Below, one piece after another: positions 46,723-58,131 of a DNA stretch of 64,000 nucleotides. Below the pieces are notes generated by a model. The model was given only the letters and a program-made list of their open reading frames with translations. It was not told where the DNA came from and made no database searches. The stretch's first letter is position 1. Each line of letters begins with the position of its first letter. The stretch is from an uncultured Cytophagaceae bacterium (GTDB taxonomy: Bacteria; Bacteroidota; Bacteroidia; Cytophagales; Spirosomataceae), in assembly GCA_903907745.1 (NCBI GenBank), contig CAIVPF010000052.1:1-64000 (forward strand), read 5' to 3'. The position numbers were made by a program, and so were the translations under genes.

Positions 46723-49080
46723 ATGTGGTTAACCATCGCGAAAGCCATTTTACGTTATAAAGTTTTCCTCCTCATCTTACTAAGTATCATTACGGGTATT
46801 TTGGGATATACGGCTAGTAAAATCCAATTAAGTTATGAGTTAGCCAAAATTCTCCCAAAATCAGATGAACGATTTCAATTCTATGAGTCATTCAAAAAGA
46901 AATATGGCGAAGATGGTGCCGTTATGGTCATTGGACTCGAAAACAAAGACCTATTTACGATAAAGGAATTCGATGCTTGGAAATCATTAACAAATGAAAT
47001 CAAAAAAGAATCTGGCATCAAGAATGTACTTTCGGTGGCCAATTTACCGGAAATTTACCTCGATTCCACTGCCAAAAAATTTCAAACACGAAGTATTTGG
47101 GAGGCAAGCTTGCCTACGAACCAACAACGACTCGATTCGCTCAAATTTAAATTAGGTCGATTACCCATTTACACAAATTTCCTATATACAGAAGATTTCC
47201 GTATTCATCTGATGATGATCACCTTGGATCAAAAGACGATTAATAACAAGAATCGCATTCAATTAGTTAAAAAAATAAAAGCCTTGGGCGAAGCATTTGC
47301 CCAAAAAACGGGACATCCGGTTCACTTTTCAGGCATGCCATTTATTCGAACCGAATATACTTCTCAGGTAACCAATGAATTAGCCTTATTTTTAATTTTA
47401 GCCATTTTAGTTACCTCGATTATCCTATTTTATTTTTTTAGATCGTTTCAGGTGGTATTTTTTGCCCTAATCGTCATTCTAGTTGGAATTACAGCCTCCA
47501 TAGCCACCATCGTTTTATTTGATTTTAAAATCACTTTATTATCCGGTTTAATCCCACCATTAATCGTCGTGATTGGAGTTCCGAATGTGATATTTTTATT
47601 GAATAAATACCATGAAAGTTATTTAGGAGGAAAAACGAAGGAAGATTCATTGATTGAAAGTGCCTCAAAAGTGGGTAGAACTTTGTTTTTAGCCAATTTG
47701 ACCACGGCTATCGGATTTGGTGTATTTGCATTTACAGGATCAGGGTTATTGGTGGAATTCGGATTAGTAGCCGCCATCAATGTCATGATTACTTTTTTGA
47801 TATCCTGGATTCTGATTCCTATTTTCTTCAGTTATTTAGCAGCGCCACAGGCGAAAGACTTAGCGCATTTTGAATCGAAAAAGGTAAACCGCTTTTTAGT
47901 TCAAGTGGAAAAATGGGTATTTAGCCATCGGAAAATCATTTATTCCTTCGTGGCATTTTTGGTTTTAATCTCCCTGTATGGCATCAGCAAAATTCAAGCC
48001 GTAGGTTATATCGTGGATGATTTACCGCAAGACAATGCCATTTATTCGGATTTGAAATTTATTGAGAATCATTTCAAGGGAGTTATGCCTTTTGAAATCT
48101 CGATTGACGCCCATGAAAAAGGCCGTGCCCTAAGTCCAGAAATCCTTTCAAAAATCAAGCGGACAGAAAAACTAATTGCCACGTATCCAGAATTCACGCA
48201 TGGCTTATCGATTTTAACAGCCACCAAATATTTATATCAGGTATATCGAGGTGGAGATCCGAAATATTATACTTTACCAAGTATTAGTGAATTATCGAAA
48301 TTGAAGGAATTTCAATCTAGCCTGCAAGGAAAAAACAATTTATTTGCTGGATTTATTGATCCCGATAAACAATTTACCCGTTTGAGTTTTCAAATGAAAG
48401 ATGCAGGAACAGTTCGCACGCGCGAATTATTTGATGTACTTCAACCAAAAATAGACTCCATATTCCGTACGGATTCAGAAACAGGTGAAATCGTGTCGGC
48501 TAAAAACCCTGCTAGTTTTGATGCGAAAATCACCGGAAATTCAGTGATTTATGCCTTTCAAACCGAATATCTGCAGACGAATTTAATCGAAAGTACCTTG
48601 ACGGCTATCGTCCTCATTTGTGCACTGATGGCCTTATTATTTAGGAGCTGGAAAATGGTCATCATCTCCACCCTGCCCAGCCTCATTCCACTTATTATTA
48701 CGGCGGGGCTTATGGGACATTTTGGAATTGCATTAAAACCAAGTACCATATTAATTTTCTCCATAGCCTTTGGAATTTCGAGCGATGGGACCATTTATTT
48801 TTTAACGCGCTACAAAGATGAATTTTTGAAAAATTCACAAAACGTGCAAGGAGCTGTCCAAATCACCATCCAAAAAACAGGGGTCTCCATGTTTTACACG
48901 GCTATGATCTTATTTTTTGGCTTCTTTATCTTCACCGCATCTACATTCAAAGGGACCCAGGCATTGGGCATTTTGGTTTCCATTACTTTGTTAATGGCGA
49001 TGATTTGTAATTTAGTTTTACTTCCGGCTTTTTTGATGAGTTTAAATAAAAAGGAAATTTCTGAGCTTTTGGAAGAATAA
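46723..49080 (+). CDS. RND-superfamily (MMPL/SSD-type) transporter
   Basis: 785 aa with two RND TM blocks; repeated motifs GRTLFLANLTTAIGFGVFAFTGS and KTGVSMFYTAMILFFGFFIFTAS. Confidence 0.92.
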   Translation: MWLTIAKAILRYKVFLLILLSIITGILGYTASKIQLSYELAKILPKSDERFQFYESFKKKYGEDGAVMVIGLENKDLFTIKEFDAWKSLTNEIKKESGIKNVLSVANLPEIYLDSTAKKFQTRSIWEASLPTNQQRLDSLKFKLGRLPIYTNFLYTEDFRIHLMMITLDQKTINNKNRIQLVKKIKALGEAFAQKTGHPVHFSGMPFIRTEYTSQVTNELALFLILAILVTSIILFYFFRSFQVVFFALIVILVGITASIATIVLFDFKITLLSGLIPPLIVVIGVPNVIFLLNKYHESYLGGKTKEDSLIESASKVGRTLFLANLTTAIGFGVFAFTGSGLLVEFGLVAAINVMITFLISWILIPIFFSYLAAPQAKDLAHFESKKVNRFLVQVEKWVFSHRKIIYSFVAFLVLISLYGISKIQAVGYIVDDLPQDNAIYSDLKFIENHFKGVMPFEISIDAHEKGRALSPEILSKIKRTEKLIATYPEFTHGLSILTATKYLYQVYRGGDPKYYTLPSISELSKLKEFQSSLQGKNNLFAGFIDPDKQFTRLSFQMKDAGTVRTRELFDVLQPKIDSIFRTDSETGEIVSAKNPASFDAKITGNSVIYAFQTEYLQTNLIESTLTAIVLICALMALLFRSWKMVIISTLPSLIPLIITAGLMGHFGIALKPSTILIFSIAFGISSDGTIYFLTRYKDEFLKNSQNVQGAVQITIQKTGVSMFYTAMILFFGFFIFTASTFKGTQALGILVSITLLMAMICNLVLLPAFLMSLNKKEISELLEE

Positions 49081-49081
49081 A

Positions 49082-50263
49082 ATGCAAAAAAAAGAATCCA
49101 TTTATACGATTTCTTTCTGGTTACTCTGTCTAAGTAATTTTTTGTTTTCTGCGAGTTTCTCCATGATTATCCCTGAATTACCGGATTATTTGGCGAGCAT
49201 GGGCGGTCGAGAATACATCGGATACACGATCGCTCTATTCACGTTGACCGCAGGTTTAAGTCGGCCCTTTTCAGGCAAATTAACGGACCGCATCGGTCGG
49301 GTCCCGATTATGGCCATAGGTTCCATCGTTTGTTTTGTTTGTGGAGGACTTTATCCTCTCATTCATACCTTTCAAGGCTTTTTATTCCTACGATTCTTAC
49401 ACGGCTTTTCTACGGGGACTAAACCAACGGCCACCGCCGCCTATGTCGCCGATATCATTCCTGAAAATCGGCGAGGCGAGGCGCAAGGGGCTTTAGGGAT
49501 ATTTACAGCGACAGGAATGTCGATCGGGCCGGCCATTGGTAGTTATTTAGCCTCCGAAATAGGTCTCAATGAAATGTTTTGGATATCATCTTTATTCGCT
49601 CTTTTGTCCATTTTGATATTAATGCGATTAAAAGAAACCTTACCCAAAGCGATGAAATCACCCTTTAGCTTTCAACTGTTTCGTATTGGTTGGCATGATG
49701 TTTTCGAACCCAAAATCCTGCCCGTTTTTTGGATCATGTTATTAGTTTCTTTTTCATCGGGTGTCGTGGTGACCTTATTGCCAGATATTTCGAAGATGAT
49801 TGGTTGGCATAACAAAGGCCTTTATTTTACCATTTATACGATTTCCTCCATCCTAGTACGCGTGTTTTTTTCCAAAAGTTCAGACCGTCATGGACGTATA
49901 CCCGTATTATTAATTTCGGGATTATTTTTAATAGGTGCCATGTTCATCATGGTGATCGAATTAAACACCTATACGGTAAGCATTTCAGCTATTTTATTTG
50001 GGATCTCGTGGGGATTTAATACGCCAACTATGGCCGCATGGACAAATGATCTAGGTTCAGCAGCACATATGGGACGAGCAATGGCAACGATGTACATCGC
50101 CTTGGAAGCAGGAATCGGCATTGGCGCTTTGGTGGCAGGTATGTTTTACAAAGGATTAGCTTCACAAATTATTTTACCATTTTTACTAGCCGGTTTATTT
50201 TCTATTATTTCATTTATTCTTTTGTTATCTTACCGAAAAAATTGGCTAAAACATGAATTTTGA
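49082..50263 (+). CDS. MFS transporter
   Basis: GLSRPFSGKLTDRIGRVPIMAIG; ENRRGEAQGALGIFTATGMSIGPAIGSYL. Confidence 0.92.
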   Translation: MQKKESIYTISFWLLCLSNFLFSASFSMIIPELPDYLASMGGREYIGYTIALFTLTAGLSRPFSGKLTDRIGRVPIMAIGSIVCFVCGGLYPLIHTFQGFLFLRFLHGFSTGTKPTATAAYVADIIPENRRGEAQGALGIFTATGMSIGPAIGSYLASEIGLNEMFWISSLFALLSILILMRLKETLPKAMKSPFSFQLFRIGWHDVFEPKILPVFWIMLLVSFSSGVVVTLLPDISKMIGWHNKGLYFTIYTISSILVRVFFSKSSDRHGRIPVLLISGLFLIGAMFIMVIELNTYTVSISAILFGISWGFNTPTMAAWTNDLGSAAHMGRAMATMYIALEAGIGIGALVAGMFYKGLASQIILPFLLAGLFSIISFILLLSYRKNWLKHEF

Positions 50264-50438
50264 GGAATATTTACAGGCAAAAAAAATAGATTCAAAAGCA
50301 TTTCAAACGGGGAATATCGTTTTATTTTCCACATGGCAAAGCACCTTTGCCCAAGTTCATCCAGATAGTTTTACCGAACAATTCAAATTCCAAATAAATG
50401 CGACTAGACGATTATATCCTATCGCTGTAAACGTTTAA
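50253..50438 (+). CDS. Small hypothetical protein
   Basis: 61 aa, overlaps the MFS 3' end by 11 nt. Coding-like composition, no recognised domain. Confidence 0.55.
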   Translation: MNFEEYLQAKKIDSKAFQTGNIVLFSTWQSTFAQVHPDSFTEQFKFQINATRRLYPIAVNV

Positions 50439-50558
50439 ATTTTAATATATTTATCATTTAATCGGAAAAACATATAACATTTTAAATATTTCTTTCAAAA
50501 GAATCGTTGAAATGTACAAATAATAGAAATTTGCAATCAGAAATTTAAACTCATCATT

Positions 50559-52181
50559 ATGCAAGCAGGCGATTTAGAACAATTATTCCCAAAAGCCGGG
50601 GAAATTCCAAAAGAATACGATTTAAAGGAACCTATTGAACAAAGGGAATATTTGGTCAATGGCGAAATGCGACCTTGGGCTGGAAAAACCCAGGATGTTT
50701 GGTCGCCTATATACATTAAAACAGCCGCAGGTCTTGAGCAAAAACGTATTGGATCCTATCCGATCACGGATGCCGCAGACGCAATGGAAGTGTTATATGC
50801 CGGTGTAAAGGCCTATTCCAATGGCCGTGGTGAATGGCCATCCATGACCGTGAGCAAACGCATTGAATGTGTAGAAAAATTCACGCAGAAAATGATACAG
50901 AAGCGTGAGGAGGTTGTTAAATTATTAATGTGGGAAATCGGAAAATCGCTGGGAGACTCTCAAAAGGAATTTGACCGTACCGTTCAATACATTTATGATA
51001 CGATTGGCGCATTAAAAGACATCGATCGTACTTCGTCGACCTTCTTAATTGAGGAAGGAATTATTGGACAAGTTCGTCGTTCGCCTTTAGGGGTCGTATT
51101 GTGTATGGGACCTTTTAATTATCCCTTGAATGAGACCTTTACGACGCTAATTCCAGCTTTGATTATGGGAAATATCGTTTTATTCAAACCCCCAAAACAC
51201 GGAACTTTATTGCATTATCCTCTTTTAGAAGCATTTAAGGACAGTTTCCCTCCAGGGGTAATTAATACCTTATATGGTCGTGGAAATTCCATCATTCCCC
51301 AGTTAATTGAATCAGGTAAAATCGATGTATTGACTTTAATTGGCTCGTCGAAAGTTGCCGATAAATTAAAGAAAATGCACCCGAAAGTGAATCGATTACG
51401 GGCCATTTTAGGCTTGGACGCGAAAAATGCGGCGATTATTACGGAAAGTGCCCAATTGGATATTGCGATCAATGAATGTTTATTGGGTTCCTTGTCCTTT
51501 AATGGTCAACGATGCACCGCCATTAAAATCATTTTCGTCCATTCTTCATTGGCAGATGCCTTTAACAAAGGCTTAGCTGAAAAAATCGAAGCACTGAAAG
51601 TAGGCATGATGTGGGAGCCTGGTGTTCAAATCACTCCTTTGCCAGAACCTAATAAACCGGCTTATTTGAAAGAATTAATCGAAGATGCCAAAATACACGG
51701 TGCCAAAATCATGAATCCACATGGAGGAGAAAACTTCAAATCGATCTTCTTCCCTGCCCTTTTGTATCCTGTCAATAGCAAAATGAAAGTGTGGCATGAA
51801 GAACAATTCGGACCGGTGGTTCCTGTGGTTCCTTTTGATGATTTAGATACCCCGATAGACTATATTCACGAGTCATCGCATGGCCAACAAGTTGCCATTT
51901 TCGGAACCGATGCAAATCAAATTTCTGAATTAATCGACGCAACTGTGAACCAAGTGTCACGTGTTAATATTAATGCACAATGTCAACGTGGACCTGATTC
52001 ATTCCCATTCACGGGTCGTAAAGACTCCGCAGAAGGAACTTTGTCGGTAACTGCTGCCTTGCGCTCATTCTCGATCCGTACGGTGGTGGCTACGAAAGCA
52101 AACCAATTGAACAAGGACATCGTGAATCAAATCGTGGAGAACCAACAATCGAATTTCTTATCAACTCGATTTATTTTATAA
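50559..52181 (+). CDS. gapN: NADP-dependent glyceraldehyde-3-phosphate dehydrogenase (aldehyde dehydrogenase superfamily)
   Basis: MGPFNYPLNETFTTLIPALIMGN; GSLSFNGQRCTAIKIIFVH (catalytic Cys); EQFGPVVPVVPFDD. Confidence 0.88.
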   Translation: MQAGDLEQLFPKAGEIPKEYDLKEPIEQREYLVNGEMRPWAGKTQDVWSPIYIKTAAGLEQKRIGSYPITDAADAMEVLYAGVKAYSNGRGEWPSMTVSKRIECVEKFTQKMIQKREEVVKLLMWEIGKSLGDSQKEFDRTVQYIYDTIGALKDIDRTSSTFLIEEGIIGQVRRSPLGVVLCMGPFNYPLNETFTTLIPALIMGNIVLFKPPKHGTLLHYPLLEAFKDSFPPGVINTLYGRGNSIIPQLIESGKIDVLTLIGSSKVADKLKKMHPKVNRLRAILGLDAKNAAIITESAQLDIAINECLLGSLSFNGQRCTAIKIIFVHSSLADAFNKGLAEKIEALKVGMMWEPGVQITPLPEPNKPAYLKELIEDAKIHGAKIMNPHGGENFKSIFFPALLYPVNSKMKVWHEEQFGPVVPVVPFDDLDTPIDYIHESSHGQQVAIFGTDANQISELIDATVNQVSRVNINAQCQRGPDSFPFTGRKDSAEGTLSVTAALRSFSIRTVVATKANQLNKDIVNQIVENQQSNFLSTRFIL

Positions 52182-52198
52182 TCTCTGTGATATTCAAT

Positions 52199-52235
52199 AA
52201 AAAAGGAGGCCGTTCTAAACAGCCTCCTTTTTTTT
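52199..52235. terminator. Bidirectional rho-independent terminator between gapN and ABC-F gene
   Basis: AAAAAAGGAGGC-CGTTCTAAACA-GCCTCCTTTTTTTT. Confidence 0.88.
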
Positions 52236-52265
52236 CCCAGCACTAGCAAATTTTGACGAAAGAAT

Positions 52266-53918
<1,653 letters not shown>

Positions 53919-53979
53919 TTATGATTCCATTCCCATATTTTTTTTGCAATTTCGGGCAAAGAGTTAATGAAATTCCCCC

Positions 53980-54681
53980 ATGGCTGAAAACAAATCCTTC
54001 GAACAAGCTGAGGTCTTACAACTGCAAATGAGTGAGGCAGGAATTGCTTTAATAGGTGCACAACAAGAAATAGTAGGTCAATTTGCCTGGGGAACTGCTG
54101 CTAAAATCGATTCGCAATTTTGGGAAAAACATCAAATTATTCCCGCACATCGAAGTCAAATTCGAGTTGAAATCATTAATCCCCTATTTTTATTATTACC
54201 TACAGAATACGATTCGGCCTTGTATCGAATCGGATTTTTGGAAAAGGCATTGGGGGAAAGTAGTTTATTGGGACACGAAATTCAAGAGCAGTCCATTCAT
54301 TATTTAAAATCAAATTTACTTTTTTTAGTCCCAAGTACTTGGAAAGATTATTTGGCCATTCATTTTCCTTTGGCTCAGATTGAATTCCGGCATGTGATGG
54401 CGGAGCATTTAGAAAAAAGCAATACCCAAAAATCGCAACATCTTTCCATTCGATTACATCAAAATTTAGCTTACGTAGCCTTATATAAAAACTACACCTT
54501 ACAAGTAAATAATGTATTTGAATATCAATCAGGCATTGAATTAGCCTTTTATTTACATTCCATTCGGGAGGCTTTTGATTTTCCATGGGATACACAGCGA
54601 ATACAAATTACAGGACCTGAGTCGACTAACGAACATTTATTGACTGAATTACAGGAATACCATATCTCCTTTGCATCATGA
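53980..54681 (+). CDS. DUF3822 family protein (actin-like fold)
   Basis: 233 aa immediately upstream of and overlapping coaD, the usual Bacteroidota DUF3822 context; C-terminal RIQITGPESTNEHLLTELQEY. Confidence 0.75.
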   Translation: MAENKSFEQAEVLQLQMSEAGIALIGAQQEIVGQFAWGTAAKIDSQFWEKHQIIPAHRSQIRVEIINPLFLLLPTEYDSALYRIGFLEKALGESSLLGHEIQEQSIHYLKSNLLFLVPSTWKDYLAIHFPLAQIEFRHVMAEHLEKSNTQKSQHLSIRLHQNLAYVALYKNYTLQVNNVFEYQSGIELAFYLHSIREAFDFPWDTQRIQITGPESTNEHLLTELQEYHISFAS

Positions 54682-55142
54682 ATAGCCCTAAAATCGCATT
54701 TTTCCCAGGATCGTTTGATCCATTTACCAAAGGCCATGAAGATATTGTGCTGCGCGCATTAGCTTTATTTGATGAAGTGATCATCGGAATCGGACAGAAC
54801 TCAAGTAAAGATCGCTACTTTGCGTTGGAAAAAATTAAAGCATGTATCGAAGAAACCTTTGAGGGAAAACCCGTTCGCGTAGTCAGTTACCAAGATTTAA
54901 CGGCAAATGTAGCAAAAGAAGTTGGGGCTAAATTTATTATTCGGGGGCTGCGAAATACCACGGATTTTGAATATGAAAATTCGATTTCCCAAGTGAACCG
55001 CCATATTAATCCGGCCTTGGAAACAGTTTTTTTGATTACCTCACCCCATTTGGCACCGATCAGTTCTACGATTATTCGTGATTTACATCGCTATGGAAGT
55101 TCGATTGATCAATATCTGCCTTATAATTTAGAGGGGATTTGA
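54678..55142 (+). CDS. coaD: Pantetheine-phosphate adenylyltransferase
   Basis: KIAFFPGSFDPFTKGHEDIVLRAL; ATGA overlap with the upstream gene. Confidence 0.96.
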   Translation: MNSPKIAFFPGSFDPFTKGHEDIVLRALALFDEVIIGIGQNSSKDRYFALEKIKACIEETFEGKPVRVVSYQDLTANVAKEVGAKFIIRGLRNTTDFEYENSISQVNRHINPALETVFLITSPHLAPISSTIIRDLHRYGSSIDQYLPYNLEGI

Positions 55143-55819
55143 AGCATCGAAAAGCGCTGAATAACATATCGAATGGAGCTATAGGTATCCATAATGGCTT
55201 TTTTACTCATTTGTGTTTGCGTTAACCATTCGACTTTTTCGATATTTTCTTCTACTTGGGCGACTAATTTACCTTTTTGATCCGTTTGCATTAAATACCA
55301 TTTGGTCCGTTTTAATACCCGTTGGTTTTTATGCGTATACGTATGATAAGTGGTACATAATTTTGCGTTTAAATCGGCTTTCACGTTACACTCTTCTTCC
55401 ACCTCACGCACGGCGGCGAATTTAAAGGATTCATTCTTTTCTAATTTCCCTTTGGGTAGATCCCATTTTCCGAGTCGGTAAATCCATAAAAAATCCCCTT
55501 CTGAATTCTGAACGAGACCACCAGCGGCTTCGACAAGGGTATACAGGCTAATGATTTTTTGTTTAAATGCCTTTTTGTTATCGACGATAATGTACAGTGA
55601 ATGAAAATCAGTTTCATTTTTTTTATGTAATTCCTCGATAATCTTCGACATATGGTCTAAGGTTAAGTTCAAAAGGCAGGTATGGCCTTTGAATTCCTTG
55701 ATTTTAACGGGGTTTAAGCGCGCGTCGATGATGACGTCAAAATCCTCCAAATGAGATAATTGGTCCTTTTTTCTTTGATTTGTAATGCGAATAGGACGAT
55801 CGTTTATAAAAATTATCAT
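55121..55819 (-). CDS. NUDIX hydrolase
   Basis: GKWDLPKGKLEKNESFKFAAVREVEEECNV Nudix box. Start moved to MIIFINDRPIRI at 55819. Confidence 0.93.
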   Translation of the reverse strand: MIIFINDRPIRITNQRKKDQLSHLEDFDVIIDARLNPVKIKEFKGHTCLLNLTLDHMSKIIEELHKKNETDFHSLYIIVDNKKAFKQKIISLYTLVEAAGGLVQNSEGDFLWIYRLGKWDLPKGKLEKNESFKFAAVREVEEECNVKADLNAKLCTTYHTYTHKNQRVLKRTKWYLMQTDQKGKLVAQVEENIEKVEWLTQTQMSKKAIMDTYSSIRYVIQRFSMLQIPSKL

Positions 55820-55886
55820 GTGGGGAAAATTCTCAATTAATTTTGGCAAAAATAGAATTAAATAATGAAAGATAATCTGAAAAAAG

Positions 55887-55907
55887 TAAATTTGTAAGAT
55901 ATATCTT
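55887..55907 (+). promoter_or_regulatory. Candidate pyrE -7 element (TAAATTTG) with adjacent palindrome AAGATATATCTT
   Basis: TAAATTTG 55887-55894 and perfect 12-bp palindrome 55896-55907, ahead of ATG 55920. Confidence 0.5.
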
Positions 55908-55919
55908 GAAACATTACAT

Positions 55920-56558
55920 ATGGAGAATTTGACGATCCAACAGGAAGTTGCCCAACATTTATTAAGCATCAAAGCGATACAGTTACGTCCTGATCAACCT
56001 TTTACCTGGGCCTCGGGTTGGAATTCCCCAATTTACTGCGATAATCGGATTTCGCTTTCCTTTCCTGAGGTGCGGACGCATATTAAAAATAACCTTTCTG
56101 CAGCGGTTATGGCCTATTTTAATGATGTGGATATCATTGCTGGCGTAGCAACGGCCGGTATTGCTCAAGGCGCCTTGGTGGCTGATTTTTTAGATCTTCC
56201 ATTTTGTTATGTGCGTCCTGAACCAAAAAAACATGGCATGGGAAATCAAATCGAAGGAAGATTTGAACCTGGTCAAAAGGTAGTGCTCATTGAAGATTTA
56301 ATATCTACAGGTGGAAGTTCATTAAAAGCCGCGGAAGCCTTAGTTCAGGCGGGTGCCCAAGTGATGGGGATGGTCGCTATTTTTACCTACGGATTCGAAA
56401 TATCTGTTCAAAATTTCAAAGCCGCAGGAATTCCTTTTTACTCGCTGAGTAATTATGATGTGTTAATCGACGAAGCCGTTAAACTACATTATGTTTCTGA
56501 TTCTCAATTAGTCACCTTGCAAGATTGGCGGACGAACCCGAGTGAATGGCGTAAATAG
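55920..56558 (+). CDS. pyrE: Orotate phosphoribosyltransferase
   Basis: FTWASGWNSPIYCDNR; KVVLIEDLISTGGSSLKAAEAL. Confidence 0.97.
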   Translation: MENLTIQQEVAQHLLSIKAIQLRPDQPFTWASGWNSPIYCDNRISLSFPEVRTHIKNNLSAAVMAYFNDVDIIAGVATAGIAQGALVADFLDLPFCYVRPEPKKHGMGNQIEGRFEPGQKVVLIEDLISTGGSSLKAAEALVQAGAQVMGMVAIFTYGFEISVQNFKAAGIPFYSLSNYDVLIDEAVKLHYVSDSQLVTLQDWRTNPSEWRK

Positions 56559-57689
56559 TCATTTCATTACGTATCGATGTCCGGGAAGTGATTTAATCAC
56601 ACCTTGAAATTCTAGGTTTAATACCAATAAGGCTAGCTCACTCATATTTTTTTGCAAATTCCAAGCGATTTCATCTAAGGGTAATTCGCCTTTTTGATGT
56701 AATAATGCTAATAAGGCAGATTCTTCTTCCGTAAAACGATTCCAATGCAAATTTTTATTTCGTTGGATCGAATCTGAATCTTTAAACCAATTCAATTCTT
56801 CACAAAGGGCCTTCCAACTCGTAAAAATATTCGCTTTATGCTTCTGGATAAGTAAATTACAACCTTCAGAAAATATTTTTTGAATATTTCCGGGAACAGC
56901 AAAAACTTCCCGATGGTAGTTATTCGCATAATCTGCGGTTATTAAAGCTCCACCCCTTTCGGCGGCTTCGACGACGAGGGTGGCATCTGACATTCCAGCT
57001 ATAATTCGATTTCTGAGTGGAAAAAACCGAGCATCTGGTTTTTGATGCAAAGGGTGCTCCGATAAAATTCCTCCATGTTGTTTGATTTTCTCCACATACC
57101 TTCGATGTTTAGGCGGGTAAATCCAATGAAAGCCACCTGCTAATACCGCGATATTGGGAACCCGAAACTCCAAACAGGTTTGATGCATGCAAATGTCAAT
57201 GCCATAAGCAAGGCCTGATACAAAGAGAACTTGCTGGGCAGCGGCATCCCGAATAAGGGTCCGACAAACTTGCTTTCCGTATTCGCTTGCCTTTCGAGTT
57301 CCCACAACGGCCAAGATTTGATCCGAATTTAAATCGGTCGAACCCTGCCAATAGACAAGTAAAGGCGCATCATAAATATGTTTTAAGCGATTTGGAAAAT
57401 TTGAATCCGTATAAAAAAGGACTTGAATCCCTTCTTTTTGACAAGATTCCCAAATCTTTTGCGCAGCTGTCAAAATCCCTGATGCATGTACGGCCTGCGA
57501 TAAAACGGGACCAATGTGGGGGATCTTTTGTAAAGTAGCTAAGGAAGAGTGAAAAATTTGTTTGGCGGAGCCTACATGAGCGATGAGTCGGCGCGCATTC
57601 ACCACCCCTATTTGTGGCAAAATGGAAAGGGCAATTTGATAGATTTTTTCGTCGGATGTGCTTGGCATGGCATATAAATTTGATGCCAA
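56559..57689 (-). CDS. dprA: DNA processing protein DprA
   Basis: LAVVGTRKASEYGKQVCRTLI; VSGLAYGIDICMHQTCL; EAAERGGALITADYANNYHREVFAVPGNI. Confidence 0.96.
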   Translation of the reverse strand: MASNLYAMPSTSDEKIYQIALSILPQIGVVNARRLIAHVGSAKQIFHSSLATLQKIPHIGPVLSQAVHASGILTAAQKIWESCQKEGIQVLFYTDSNFPNRLKHIYDAPLLVYWQGSTDLNSDQILAVVGTRKASEYGKQVCRTLIRDAAAQQVLFVSGLAYGIDICMHQTCLEFRVPNIAVLAGGFHWIYPPKHRRYVEKIKQHGGILSEHPLHQKPDARFFPLRNRIIAGMSDATLVVEAAERGGALITADYANNYHREVFAVPGNIQKIFSEGCNLLIQKHKANIFTSWKALCEELNWFKDSDSIQRNKNLHWNRFTEEESALLALLHQKGELPLDEIAWNLQKNMSELALLVLNLEFQGVIKSLPGHRYVMK

Positions 57690-57701
57690 ACTAAAAGAAA
57701 A

Positions 57702-58025
57702 TTAAGCTAAATCATCGTTTAAAGCTTGTAATCCTTTACGAATATCAAGTAGTTGATTAATTACGGTTTGATGCGGATTTTTTTCATTTCCCCGACTATT
57801 TAGTGCTAATTTTGCTCCTTCTAAAGTCATTCCTTTTGTATGGATTAAATCCACTAATGTGCGGATTTTTTCGATATCGACGGGCGTGTATTTACGAGCG
57901 CCGGTGGAAAGGCGTTTGGGGAGAAGGTGTGGAAATTGAGTTTCCCAATAGCGTAACTTGGAGGGATTAATCTTAAAAATCGCAGCGACTTCAGAAATAG
58001 AATAATATTGTTTTTCGTATTCCAC
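57702..58025 (-). CDS. MerR family transcriptional regulator
   Basis: YYSISEVAAIFKINPSKLRYWETQFPHLLPKRLSTGARKYTPVDIEKI. Confidence 0.93.
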   Translation of the reverse strand: MEYEKQYYSISEVAAIFKINPSKLRYWETQFPHLLPKRLSTGARKYTPVDIEKIRTLVDLIHTKGMTLEGAKLALNSRGNEKNPHQTVINQLLDIRKGLQALNDDLA

Positions 58026-58131
58026 GGATTGAAATTAAGAATTCGGATAAAAAAACTAATTTTGTAATTCGTTTGATCAAAAATAATCAAGTTCACTCGA
58101 ATTTACCCATTAAATTACAAAATAAACCGCA

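Noticed and set aside
53980-55142. Absence of rsmD between DUF3822 and coaD as evidence of gene loss
   Set aside because: Gene order varies across the phylum and rsmD may lie elsewhere; cannot be judged from one window.
58072-58090. TTGAT...ATCAA inverted repeat between merR and alaS
   Set aside because: Five-bp arms in AT-rich DNA are expected by chance; MerR operators usually have longer arms.
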